Source: Dehalococcoidia bacterium
Lineage (GTDB): Bacteria > Chloroflexota > Dehalococcoidia > Lucifugimonadales > Lucifugimonadaceae
Assembly: GCA_029940375.1 (NCBI GenBank)
Contig: JAPYUX010000002.1
Coordinates: 110,349-174,348, forward strand
Direction: 5' to 3'
Length of the DNA stretch: 64,000 nt
Below the pieces are notes generated by a model that did not search any database, was not told where the DNA came from, and was given only the letters and a program-made list of their open reading frames with translations. Shown here one piece after another: positions 18,647 through 27,226 of the stretch. The translations under genes and the position numbers were made by a program. The first letter of the stretch is position 1, and each line of letters opens with the position of its first letter.

Positions 18647-19501
18647 TTATGATTTTTTGTCAAAAGATCTTCCTTCAGGTCTTTCACTATCGTTTAAATC
18701 GTCCCACATTGACAGTGGTGAAGCCGCCTGAACTCCCGCATCTACAGGAAGAACTACTCCCGTTACCCACTTTGCTTCGTCACTAGCTAAATAAACAACA
18801 GCCCAACCTACATCCCAAGCTGTGCCTTCAGTTCCCAAAGGGCCAGCTTTTTTTCTTAGATCTCTCCAATTTTCTTCCATTTTTTTAAATCGATTAGGAA
18901 ATGCTCCGTAAACATGCCCAGGGGCGACACAATTAACTCTTATGTTTTGTCTTCCATGATGGACAGCCATGATCCTTGAAAGATGAGATATTGCAGCTTT
19001 AGAAATAGAATAAGGAACATTTCTTGTTGATCCTGCTTGCGTCCCATCAATTGATGAAACATTTATTATGCATCCTCCACCTGATTTTTCCATTGCAGGA
19101 ATTGCATATTTTGAACCCATTACAGCACTTTTTATATTTAAGTCTATTGATCTATGCCAATCTTCTTCCTCTATTTCTGTAACCATCCCTCCTCCTGGTC
19201 CACCCACATTATTAAAAAGAATATCTAATTTACTGAATTGTTTAATAGATTCATTAATCATTGCTTCACAGTCTTTTTCAGAAGTTACGTCTCCAATAAA
19301 AATCTTTCCTATTCCACCTTCTTTTTCTATAACATTTAATGTTTCTTCTGCTCTGTCTATATCTATATCACAAAGTAAAATCTTGGCTCCTTCTCTAGCC
19401 ATTAATATTGAAGCTGCTTGTCCCGTTCCAGCTATTTCTCCTCGAGTCCCAGCCCCGGTCACAATTGCTACTTTATCTTCCAATCTGTTTCCCAAAGCCA
19501 T
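18647..19501 (-). CDS. Short-chain dehydrogenase/reductase
   Basis: The product is 284 aa. The Rossmann fold starts at KVAIVTGAGTRGEIAGTGQAA, an extended glycine loop seen in one SDR subgroup. NNVGGPGG is the NNAG-type motif. INVSSIDGT and YSISKAA supply the catalytic Ser, Tyr and Lys. The C-terminal YLASDEAKWVTGVVLPVDAG is also standard. It oxidises or reduces a hydroxyl using NAD(P). Its position opposite the mutarotase and lactonase genes suggests a sugar dehydrogenase, which is inference. Confidence 0.88.
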   Translation of the reverse strand: MALGNRLEDKVAIVTGAGTRGEIAGTGQAASILMAREGAKILLCDIDIDRAEETLNVIEKEGGIGKIFIGDVTSEKDCEAMINESIKQFSKLDILFNNVGGPGGGMVTEIEEEDWHRSIDLNIKSAVMGSKYAIPAMEKSGGGCIINVSSIDGTQAGSTRNVPYSISKAAISHLSRIMAVHHGRQNIRVNCVAPGHVYGAFPNRFKKMEENWRDLRKKAGPLGTEGTAWDVGWAVVYLASDEAKWVTGVVLPVDAGVQAASPLSMWDDLNDSERPEGRSFDKKS

Positions 19502-19698
19502 TATTTTCTCCTAATTTTAAAGATTTACAAATAAATATAATAAATTTATATACTAGGAACAAACATAAAAGTATCCAATTAATCAATTTTTCAAATATAA
19601 TAAGTAAATAGTAAACAATAAATTTGGTAGTATTTATAAATCATGAATAATAATAAAAAATCATTTATTTGTTGTCGAACTTAGTTTCGAACTGTATT

Positions 19699-19707
19699 TG
19701 GTATAAC
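19699..19707 (+). promoter_or_regulatory. Putative extended -10 promoter element upstream of moeB
   Basis: TGGTATAAC matches the extended -10 consensus (TGn followed by TATAAT with one mismatch). No good -35 hexamer is seen 17 nt upstream, which is usual for extended -10 promoters. Inverted copies of the sequence TCGAAC flank it. Initiation would fall near 19714, only a few bases before the terminator hairpin. Confidence 0.35.
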
Positions 19708-19720
19708 ATTATTGTTCGAG

Positions 19721-19748
19721 ACCCCCCCCCAAAGAGGGGTTTTTTTTT
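19721..19748 (+). terminator. Intrinsic terminator-like hairpin in the moeB leader
   Basis: A run of nine C residues is followed by AAAGA, GGGGT and a run of T residues. This forms a 5-bp G/C-rich stem with a T tract on the plus strand. It is conspicuous in a 30% G+C genome. There is no plus-strand gene upstream that it could serve: the nearest neighbour is the divergent SDR gene. It ends 26 nt before the moeB start, so it probably acts inside the moeB leader as an attenuator or ends a very short RNA. Confidence 0.65.
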
Positions 19749-19774
19749 AGATATTTTTTTGATAGGAGAAAATA

Positions 19775-20590
19775 ATGGCAATTACTCAGCTTTCACCATC
19801 TCAGGTTGAAAGATATAGCAGGCATTTAATTATGCCGAGTGTTGGAAGCAATGGGCAAAGAGCTCTAATAAATTCTAAAGTATTAATTATAGGTGCAGGT
19901 GGATTAGGATCACCTGTAGCTCTATATTTAGCACTAGCAGGTGTTGGTAATATAGGGATTGTTGATTTTGACACCGTTGACCTTTCTAATTTGCAAAGAC
20001 AAATTCTTCATTCTGATAAAGATGTCGGAAAAAGAAAAGTAGAATCAGCTAAAGAAACACTAGAAGCTCATAATCCTGAAGTTAATGTGACACTTCATGA
20101 AGAACCAATCAATTCAAGTAATGCATTTGAAATAATGGAAAATTATGATGTGATAATAAATGGAGCTGATAATTTTGCTACAAGATATTTAGCAAATGAT
20201 GCTGCATATTTATTAAATAAACCTCTAGTTGATGGTGCAATTTTAATTTTTGATGGACAAGCTACAACTTATATTCCTGGGAAGGGATGTTATAGATGTA
20301 TTTTCCCAGAACCTCCACCTCCAGGAGAAGTTCCTAGTTGTGCTGAAGCGGGTGTTATTGGTGCATTACCAGGTTTAGTTGGATCTATACAAGCACTAGA
20401 AACTATAAAGATAATCTTAGGAATCGGAGAAACTTTATCAGGGCGCATGCTTTTAATTGAGGCATTAAATATGGAATTTAGAGAAATAAAAATAAGACAA
20501 AATCCAAACTGTAAGTTATGTGGTAATAATCCTGAAGTTACTGAATTGATTGATTATGAAATTTTTTGTGGAATTTCTGTTGGTCACTAA
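19775..20590 (+). CDS. moeB: MoeB/ThiF-type sulfur-carrier adenylyltransferase
   Basis: The product is 271 aa. This E1-like enzyme adenylates the C-terminal glycine of a ubiquitin-like sulfur carrier (MoaD, ThiS or CysO). RYSRHLIMPSVG, the ATP-binding VLIIGAGGLGSPVALYLALAG, NLQRQILH and the zinc cysteines CYRC and CKLC are all present. There is no C-terminal rhodanese domain, unlike MoeZ. A GATAGGAG ribosome-binding site precedes the ATG. cysM follows after 6 nt. The only carrier in the window is ThiS at 54551-54754. Confidence 0.9.
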   Translation: MAITQLSPSQVERYSRHLIMPSVGSNGQRALINSKVLIIGAGGLGSPVALYLALAGVGNIGIVDFDTVDLSNLQRQILHSDKDVGKRKVESAKETLEAHNPEVNVTLHEEPINSSNAFEIMENYDVIINGADNFATRYLANDAAYLLNKPLVDGAILIFDGQATTYIPGKGCYRCIFPEPPPPGEVPSCAEAGVIGALPGLVGSIQALETIKIILGIGETLSGRMLLIEALNMEFREIKIRQNPNCKLCGNNPEVTELIDYEIFCGISVGH

Positions 20591-20596
20591 ATAATT

Positions 20597-21556
20597 ATGC
20601 AAACTGAAAATGAAATAAGCAAATTTAATACAGGCATCTTAAAAGCAATTGGCAATACAAACATTGTTGATTTATCTTCATTAAGTCCTAATCCAACGGT
20701 ACAGATATTTGCAAAACTAGAGTCTGAAAATCCTACAGGATCAATTAAAGATAGAGTAGCAAGATGTCTTCTTTATGATGCACAAATTTCAGGTGCAATT
20801 TCTGAAGGACAGACTATAATCGAACCTACATCAGGAAATACTGGTATTGCTTTAGCGATGATTGCAGGTATTAAAGGATATAATATGATTTCAGTTATGC
20901 CAGATTCAGTAAGTGAAGAAAGGATTTCACTTTTAAAATCATTTGGATCTGAAATTATATTTTCAAAAGGTGCTGATGGTACAAATGGTTCTATTAAACT
21001 CGCTCAAGAAATCATAAAGAAGCATCCTGAATATTACATGCCATTTCAGTATGGAAACAAAGCTAATATTATGGCTCATTATCACACTACAGGACCAGAA
21101 ATAATCAAAGATGTTCCAGATATTACTCATTTTGTTGCAGGTCTAGGAACTGGAGGAACTCTTATGGGTGTTGGAAAAAGAATGAAAGAGTTTAATAAAG
21201 ATATTCAAATTATTGCAACAGCTCCTCATCCAGATGATGTAGTTCAAGGGTTAAGATCGATAGAACACGGTTATATTCCTCCTATACTTGACCTTGATAA
21301 GTTAGATGGAAGAATAATTATTGAAGCAGAAGAATCTTTTTATTGGACAAAAAAACTTTTGGAAGATCAAGGATTATTTGTAGGAGTGTCTTCAGGTGCG
21401 ACATTTGCAACATGTATAAAAATAGCTAAAAAATTAAATAATACGAAAATTGTAACAATTTTTGCTGATGGAGGATGGAAATATCTTTCAAGTGGTATAT
21501 ATGAAAAAAAGTTTTCAGAAATTTCTGATCAAATCAAAGGAAAAGTATGGTGGTAA
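20597..21556 (+). CDS. cysM: Cysteine synthase, CysM-like
   Basis: The product is 319 aa. The PLP lysine is in NPTGSIKDRVA (Lys51). The phosphate loop is EPTSGNTGIALAMIA, with GLGTGGTLMGVGKR downstream. It makes cysteine by beta-replacement on O-acetylserine or O-phosphoserine. The adjacent moeB recalls the mycobacterial MoeZ-CysO-CysM route, in which sulfur comes from a protein thiocarboxylate. No CysO or Mec gene is visible in the window, so the sulfur donor is undecided. The amidase gene follows after 3 nt. Confidence 0.9.
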   Translation: MQTENEISKFNTGILKAIGNTNIVDLSSLSPNPTVQIFAKLESENPTGSIKDRVARCLLYDAQISGAISEGQTIIEPTSGNTGIALAMIAGIKGYNMISVMPDSVSEERISLLKSFGSEIIFSKGADGTNGSIKLAQEIIKKHPEYYMPFQYGNKANIMAHYHTTGPEIIKDVPDITHFVAGLGTGGTLMGVGKRMKEFNKDIQIIATAPHPDDVVQGLRSIEHGYIPPILDLDKLDGRIIIEAEESFYWTKKLLEDQGLFVGVSSGATFATCIKIAKKLNNTKIVTIFADGGWKYLSSGIYEKKFSEISDQIKGKVWW

Positions 21557-21559
21557 TTA

Positions 21560-22984
21560 ATGAATTTTTCTAAAAGTGATAAACTAACGATTCTTGAAAT
21601 GAAAGTTTCAGAAATGAAAAACTTGTTAATAAAGGAAGAAATAAAGGCAGAAGAGTTGATTTCTATACATATAGATCAAGTCGAAAAGTTTAATAAAGTA
21701 ACAAATGCTATTTGTACATTTATACCAGATCAAGCAATTTCTCAAGCAAAAGAAATAGACCTTAAGAAAAATTTCGAACTTCCGCTTTCTGGAATTCCTA
21801 CATTCATAAAAGATTTAACTGCTACAAAAGGGATAAGAACAACGTATGGGTCTAGAATATATTCTGAGAACATACCAACCAAAGATGATTTGATAGTTGA
21901 AAGAATAAAGAATTCTGGAGCAATAATAATGGGGAAATCGAATACTCCTGAATTTGGTGCAGGTTCACAAACTTTTAATGATGTATTTGGTACAACACAT
22001 AATCCATATGACACTACTAAAACGTGTGGAGGTTCCAGTGGTGGTGCTGCTGTTGCATTAGCCTGTAGAATGGCACCAATAGCTCAAGGGAGTGATATGG
22101 GTGGTTCTCTTAGAAATCCTGCTGCTTGGAATAACGTCGTTGGTTTCAGAACTTCTCAAGGAAGGATACCAAATTGGCCATATGATCTACCTTACAATAG
22201 TCTTAGTGTAAATGGTCCTATGGCAAGAACTGTGGATGACACGAGTTTATTTCTTTCGGTAATGGCTGGTTATGATTCAAGATTTGCTACAAGTATCAAC
22301 GAAGATCCAAAAATATTTGAGACAATTATAAAACCATCAGATAAAAATTTAAGAGTAGCGTATACAGAAGATTTAAATAAATATCCCGTAGATAAAGACA
22401 TAAAAAAAGTATTTAATCAATCTATTTCTGTTTTATCTAAACTAGGAATAGAAATGGAAAATGCAGCACCTGATTTACCAAATGTTGATAATGTGTTCCA
22501 AATTTATAGAGCTTATTCTTTTGCTCACTCTCATAAAAATCATATAAAAAATTATAGAGATTTAATGAAAGACACATTGGTTTGGAATGTAGAAAAAGGA
22601 ATGAATTTGTCTATTCTTGATATGGCTGAAGCTGAATCACAAAGATCTTTAATAATATCTTATATGTCAGATTTTTTTAAAAAATATGATTATCTTTTAT
22701 TACCTACAACAAGTGTGTTGCCTTTTGATAACAAAATTGAATATGTTGATGAAATAGATGGAATAAAATTAAATACATATATAGATTGGATGGGCTTATG
22801 TTATGCAATTACAGTAACTGGCTATCCTAGTATAAATATACCTTGTGGTTTTAGTGATAAAGGCTTACCTGTAGGTATGCAAATTGTAGGAAAAGAAAAA
22901 AATGAGCTAGGAGTTTTACAATTTGCTAAATTATTTGAAAATAATACAAATTTTTATAAACAAAAACCAAATATAATTTTATAA
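21560..22984 (+). CDS. Amidase signature family hydrolase
   Basis: The product is 474 aa. The Ser-cisSer-Lys triad region is recognisable: the lysine in GIPTFIKDL, the glycine-serine loop CGGSSGGAAVALA, and the nucleophile block GSDMGGSLRNPAAWNNVVGFRTS. The family includes GatA and many broad amidases. No gatB or gatC is adjacent, and the C-terminal part is not GatA-like, so a catabolic amidase is more likely. It reads in one run with moeB, cysM and the isomerase-like genes. Confidence 0.87.
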   Translation: MNFSKSDKLTILEMKVSEMKNLLIKEEIKAEELISIHIDQVEKFNKVTNAICTFIPDQAISQAKEIDLKKNFELPLSGIPTFIKDLTATKGIRTTYGSRIYSENIPTKDDLIVERIKNSGAIIMGKSNTPEFGAGSQTFNDVFGTTHNPYDTTKTCGGSSGGAAVALACRMAPIAQGSDMGGSLRNPAAWNNVVGFRTSQGRIPNWPYDLPYNSLSVNGPMARTVDDTSLFLSVMAGYDSRFATSINEDPKIFETIIKPSDKNLRVAYTEDLNKYPVDKDIKKVFNQSISVLSKLGIEMENAAPDLPNVDNVFQIYRAYSFAHSHKNHIKNYRDLMKDTLVWNVEKGMNLSILDMAEAESQRSLIISYMSDFFKKYDYLLLPTTSVLPFDNKIEYVDEIDGIKLNTYIDWMGLCYAITVTGYPSINIPCGFSDKGLPVGMQIVGKEKNELGVLQFAKLFENNTNFYKQKPNIIL

Positions 22985-22996
22985 AAAGGAGTCTGT

Positions 22997-23785
22997 ATGT
23001 TAAATTTTTGTGCCAATTTGTCCATGTTATTTAATGAAGTTAAATTCATCGATAAATTCAAATTAGCATCTGAAAATGGATTCAAAGGAATAGAATATCT
23101 GTTTCCTTATGATTATTCTAAATCAGATATCAAAGATCAGCTTAATGATAATAATTTAAGTCAAATCTTATTTGATTTTCCTGCTGGCAATTTTGCTGAA
23201 GGAGAAAGAGGTATTGCTATATTTCCCGAAAGAAAAAATGAATTTCGAGAAGGAGTACATAAAGCTATTGACTATGCTACATTTTTAAATTGTGAAAGAT
23301 TAACTGTTTTAGTAGGAATTGCAGATGGAAAATATACTACAGAGCAATACAATGAAACACTCATAGAAAATTTATTATATGCAGCAGATCAAGTAAAAAA
23401 TACTAATATAACGATATTAGTGGAAGCTCTTAATACGATAGATGCTCCAAATTATTTTGTATCTTCGACTTCTCATTGTAAGGAAATCATCAAAGCTGTA
23501 AATTTACCATCTGTTAAAATTCAATATGACATCTATCATATGCAAATTATGGAAGGAGATATTATTAGAACTTTTGAAAATAACTTTGACAAAATTGGGC
23601 ATATTCAAATTGCGGATAATCCCGGGAGAAATGAACCAGGGACTGGAGAATTAAATTATAAAATGATTTTTGAATATCTAAATAATAGTGATTATGATGG
23701 TTGGATTGGGTGTGAATATGCACCTAAAAACAATACGTTAGAAAGTCTTAAATGGGTTAGAGAATATGGTGTAATAAATGCCTAA
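22997..23785 (+). CDS. Hydroxypyruvate isomerase-like TIM-barrel protein, copy 1
   Basis: The product is 262 aa. It belongs to the xylose-isomerase-like TIM-barrel group that includes hydroxypyruvate isomerase (Hyi) and related sugar epimerases. Likely metal-ligand blocks are LVEALNTIDAPNYFV, YDIYHMQIMEGD, GHIQIADNPGRNEPGTGE and WIGCEYAP. AAAGGAG precedes the ATG. The downstream copy starts within its last codons (8-nt overlap). Substrate is inferred from the family only. Confidence 0.87.
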   Translation: MLNFCANLSMLFNEVKFIDKFKLASENGFKGIEYLFPYDYSKSDIKDQLNDNNLSQILFDFPAGNFAEGERGIAIFPERKNEFREGVHKAIDYATFLNCERLTVLVGIADGKYTTEQYNETLIENLLYAADQVKNTNITILVEALNTIDAPNYFVSSTSHCKEIIKAVNLPSVKIQYDIYHMQIMEGDIIRTFENNFDKIGHIQIADNPGRNEPGTGELNYKMIFEYLNNSDYDGWIGCEYAPKNNTLESLKWVREYGVINA

Positions 23786-24572
23786 ATTTGAATCAAATTT
23801 AATGTATATGTTCAACGAATTTGATTTAATTGATCGATATGAACAAGCGTCTTTGTCAGGTTTTTCAGGAGTTGAATTACAATCACCTTATTCAATGACA
23901 ATAGATAATATACTTGATAAATTAGATAAGTTTAATCTAAAACACATCATAATTAATTTGCCAGTTATAGATCCTGATACCGGCATTGGGAATCTTGCTT
24001 TGCGTCCAGATAAAAAGGATCTATTTTTGGAAAGACTAGATTTAGGAACAAAATATGCTAAAGCTCTAGGATGCATAGGAATTAATACTGGTATAGGAAT
24101 TTACCCCTCTGGATTTGAAAATGATGAAGTTTATCAGACTTTAATCGAAAACCAGAAAATTGCATCAGAAACATTGTCTAAATGTGGGATTAAAGCTTTA
24201 ATAGAACCAATTAACACTGTTGATCAACCTGATTTTTACATTAATACATCTGTTCAGGCTGTAGATTTAATTAATCAAATTGATCATCCTAACGCTTTTT
24301 TGTTGTATGATGTTTATCATATGCAAATTATGGAAGGCAACTTATCACGCAATATTAAAAAATTAATAGATAAAATTGGACATATTCAAATTGCGGATAA
24401 TCCAGGAAGATATGAACCTGGAACTGGAGAAATCAACTACCCTTATATTTTTAATTTATTGGATGAAATAGGTTATAAAGGGTGGGTTGGATGTGAATAT
24501 AAGCCTTCTTCAACTACTATAAATTCATTGGGCTGGATTCAAGAATACTTAAATAATTATAATGAAGAATAA
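23778..24572 (+). CDS. Hydroxypyruvate isomerase-like TIM-barrel protein, copy 2
   Basis: The product is 264 aa. It is a tandem paralog of the preceding gene. YHMQIMEG and GHIQIADNPGR are identical in the two, while the N-terminal halves differ strongly. All conserved acidic and histidine blocks are kept (LIEPINTVDQPDFYI, YDVYHMQIMEG, WVGCEYKPS), so both copies look active. The two copies overlap by 8 nt, and pgpA starts inside this gene's last codons. Confidence 0.87.
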   Translation: MPKFESNLMYMFNEFDLIDRYEQASLSGFSGVELQSPYSMTIDNILDKLDKFNLKHIIINLPVIDPDTGIGNLALRPDKKDLFLERLDLGTKYAKALGCIGINTGIGIYPSGFENDEVYQTLIENQKIASETLSKCGIKALIEPINTVDQPDFYINTSVQAVDLINQIDHPNAFLLYDVYHMQIMEGNLSRNIKKLIDKIGHIQIADNPGRYEPGTGEINYPYIFNLLDEIGYKGWVGCEYKPSSTTINSLGWIQEYLNNYNEE

Positions 24573-25110
24573 TTCAGGGAAAAACTACAGAAAATATAAT
24601 TTATTTTCATCCGAATGGAATATTTATACAATGATATCTACCGTAATGGGGATTGGTTTTTTCCCTTTAAGAGGTGGAGGGAGTTGGGCTGCATTAGTTT
24701 GTGTTTTATTTTTTATCTTGTTTAAACTATTGATGATTGATTTATTCAACTTAAGTAAAGAATTGTTTTTTGGTCTGAATGTTATCTTTTTATTTTTTTT
24801 TACTTTTATAGGTTTTTTTTCCATAAAGAAAACTACTACAATTGAAGATCCAGATCCTCATCATATAGTAATTGATGAATGGGTTGGCATGTGGATTCCT
24901 CTTATGTTTATTAATTACAATTACTTGAATTTTGTTTTAATTTTGATAAGTTTTTTTCTCTTTAGATTATTTGATATTTTCAAACCTTGGCCTATTAATA
25001 AGTTTGAAAAACTGCCTCATGCATATGGAGTTTTAGGGGATGATATAATTGCAGGAATTTTCACTTTATTTTGTATGCTTATTATTATTATTTTATTGCC
25101 TCTTATTTAA
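24562..25110 (+). CDS. pgpA: Phosphatidylglycerophosphatase A-like
   Basis: The product is 182 aa with about four membrane helices. PgpA removes the phosphate from phosphatidylglycerol-phosphate in membrane lipid synthesis. The family marks are GIGFFPLRGGGSWAALV near the N-terminus, HHIVIDEWVGMWIPL in the middle, FDIFKPWPI and the C-terminal GVLGDDIIAGIF. The start overlaps the preceding gene by 11 nt. It converges with the first alpha/beta hydrolase gene with an 8-nt overlap. Confidence 0.88.
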   Translation: MKNNSGKNYRKYNLFSSEWNIYTMISTVMGIGFFPLRGGGSWAALVCVLFFILFKLLMIDLFNLSKELFFGLNVIFLFFFTFIGFFSIKKTTTIEDPDPHHIVIDEWVGMWIPLMFINYNYLNFVLILISFFLFRLFDIFKPWPINKFEKLPHAYGVLGDDIIAGIFTLFCMLIIIILLPLI

Positions 25111-25906
25111 TATTCAAAAAATTTCTCATTTCCTGAATGAATAAATCTTCTTTTTCTACATGAATATTATGACCAGTATTTGAGAAAAATAATACTGTTA
25201 AATTATTTAATATTTTTTTGATTTTTTCTACCTCTTTTTTTATTAAAACACCACCTGATTTTTGCTCATCAGCAACAATAAGTAAAATTTTTATTTTGTT
25301 AATTTTTTTTAGAATTAGATCTGGATTGAAACCTATCAATGCAGATCCATTTATAGTTTCTTCCAGTACTCTGGGATCTAAGTTAAATAAATTTTCTGAT
25401 ATATCTTTATATCTTTCTTTGTCATCCTCCTTGTTATCCTTAATTAATGCTTGAAAAATTTCATTTTTATTTATATTTTTTGACAATTCCAGTTGTGTTT
25501 TGAATCTTTCTAATATTTTTTCCCTACCTACTCTTTTAGAGTGATACAGTGGAGGATCTTCCAAAATTAAAGACCTAATATAATTGGGTTCAATTGCAGC
25601 TATCTGAGAAGCTACACATGCACCTAATGAGTGTCCTAATATTTCCACTGGTTCTTGAATAAATCGATTAATTATACTTACAATATCTTCGCTAAAATCT
25701 AACCATTTATAAGTAGAGAAATGGTCTGATTTACCGTGTCCTCTTAAATCCAATGCAATAATAGTTCTATATTTTTTCATAGTTTTAACAATGTGTTTCC
25801 AAGTGTTGGAAGAACTGGTGATTCCGTGTAGCATAATTAAAGGCTTGCCTTTACCGAATTTTTGGTAATAAAATTTTTTGTTGTTTATGTTAAAATAATT
25901 ATCCAT
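25103..25906 (-). CDS. Alpha/beta hydrolase, copy A
   Basis: The product is about 267 aa. The oxyanion block is GKPLIMLHGITSSSNTW. ALDLRGHGKSD, the nucleophile elbow GHSLGACVASQ (Ser) and the C-terminal NTGHNIHVEK (His) complete a standard serine hydrolase. The ATG at 25906 overlaps the upstream gene's stop by 8 nt and is preferred to the TTG at 25918. The substrate is unknown. Confidence 0.85.
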   Translation of the reverse strand: MDNYFNINNKKFYYQKFGKGKPLIMLHGITSSSNTWKHIVKTMKKYRTIIALDLRGHGKSDHFSTYKWLDFSEDIVSIINRFIQEPVEILGHSLGACVASQIAAIEPNYIRSLILEDPPLYHSKRVGREKILERFKTQLELSKNINKNEIFQALIKDNKEDDKERYKDISENLFNLDPRVLEETINGSALIGFNPDLILKKINKIKILLIVADEQKSGGVLIKKEVEKIKKILNNLTVLFFSNTGHNIHVEKEDLFIQEMRNFLNIK

Positions 25907-26714
25907 TACAATTTTCAATAAATTTAACTATTTCACAGGCAAATTTTTTTGGGAAATCTCTATGAATATTGTGACCAGAGCCTTCCCAGCCATTTATTTC
26001 TATCAATTTATTTAATTTTTTTATTTCTTTTATTTCATCAGCAGAGTTGATGCCTCCTAGGGAAGGATTTGAATTATTTAATATTGTCCTGCAAGGAATG
26101 TTTTTGTAAATTTCTTCTATAGAAAAATCGTCATCAAATTTTCTAGGAACCTCAAGTAAAAATTTATCTGTAAATTTCCTAGCAGTTGCAATTTCTACAG
26201 GGATATCATCCCTCCAGTCAGGCCTTAATATTTTTAATTCTTTTATTGCTTCATCTAACGATTCGGAATTATCAATGATTTCTGCTACTAATTTCCCCCT
26301 TTGAGATCTTCCTGTTTTATCAACTGGTTGAGAACCTAAAAAGGGATCCTCTAATATTACGCATGAAATTTTATTTGTTTTTGCAACCGAAGATACTATT
26401 GGTCCTCCTAATGAATGTCCAACCAACATCATTTCTTTTTTATTTAGTATGTTCACTAAATTCGATATATCTTTTGCCCAGGTGGATCTTTTATGATTAG
26501 TTAAAGTTTTACCTGATCTTCCAAAACCTCTCAAATCCACCGCAAACAAATTGTAATGTTTTGGAAGAAAATTCATTGTTTGTTCCCATGATTGCCATCT
26601 TTCAAGGAAACCATGTACAAAAAGGATATTGATAGTATTAGACTTTTTTTCATAAGATGCAACGTTTAGTGCAATATCTTGAGTATGTATATAATTTTCT
26701 TCGTAAATTTTCAT
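25899..26714 (-). CDS. Alpha/beta hydrolase, copy B
   Basis: The product is 271 aa. It carries LFVHGFLERWQSW, FAVDLRGFGRSG, the nucleophile elbow VGHSLGGPIVSS and the late histidine in GSGHNIHRDFP. It resembles copy A in layout and length, so the pair probably arose by duplication, but divergence is large. The stop overlaps the start of copy A. The substrate is unknown. Confidence 0.85.
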   Translation of the reverse strand: MKIYEENYIHTQDIALNVASYEKKSNTINILFVHGFLERWQSWEQTMNFLPKHYNLFAVDLRGFGRSGKTLTNHKRSTWAKDISNLVNILNKKEMMLVGHSLGGPIVSSVAKTNKISCVILEDPFLGSQPVDKTGRSQRGKLVAEIIDNSESLDEAIKELKILRPDWRDDIPVEIATARKFTDKFLLEVPRKFDDDFSIEEIYKNIPCRTILNNSNPSLGGINSADEIKEIKKLNKLIEINGWEGSGHNIHRDFPKKFACEIVKFIENCNG

Positions 26715-26756
26715 TAAATAATTTTGATAATGATTTTTGATTAGTATAGATTTTCT

Positions 26757-27125
26757 TTATTGCTTAAAATCGAAGTCAAAAGAAGATAATTTCCATTTAT
26801 CAGATTCTTTTTTTATACCCCAAGAAACAGGAGTGTAATTTCCCCAACCTTTGTTATCCAAACTCTCTAACCATGCTTGACCTTTACATTTTAAATTCGA
26901 ATTGCTTCTCTCTAATTCTTCTATATCTGTGATTTTGCTAACAATAGCTTTTGTATAGTTGGCTCTTACTATTATTTCTTCTTCTACAAATATTTTTGCG
27001 CCAAAGTCACAAGTGATAGTTTTCGGCTGTGTTTTAAATAAAGATAAAACATCAAAATTTAGCAAAAAAATTACTATTATAATGATTCCTAATGAAACAC
27101 CTAATATTTTCCTATAATCTTCCAT
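26757..27125 (-). CDS. Hypothetical membrane-anchored protein
   Basis: The product is 122 aa. One N-terminal transmembrane helix (ILGVSLGIIIIVIFLLNF) is followed by an extracytoplasmic domain of about 90 residues. That domain has two cysteines (CDFGAKIF and LKCKGQAWLE) that could form a disulfide. Aromatic residues are concentrated near the C-terminus. No family is recognised. It stands alone between the hydrolases and sucD. Confidence 0.6.
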   Translation of the reverse strand: MEDYRKILGVSLGIIIIVIFLLNFDVLSLFKTQPKTITCDFGAKIFVEEEIIVRANYTKAIVSKITDIEELERSNSNLKCKGQAWLESLDNKGWGNYTPVSWGIKKESDKWKLSSFDFDFKQ

Positions 27126-27226
27126 GATTTTTCCAAAACTTATATTGTTAAAATAACATAAATTAGATTTTTTATTTATCTGGTAGTTTTACTGGGTTGA
27201 AGATTTATATACACAATTCAAAAATA

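Noticed and set aside
19671-19774. T-box or known sulfur riboswitch upstream of moeB
   Set aside because: The leader is too short and has no T-box sequence or SAM-riboswitch-like junction that I can recognise; only the hairpin and T tract are supported.
24562-26714. The two alpha/beta hydrolase genes as one split or frameshifted gene
   Set aside because: Each has its own complete oxyanion, nucleophile and histidine motifs and full family length, so they are two genes.
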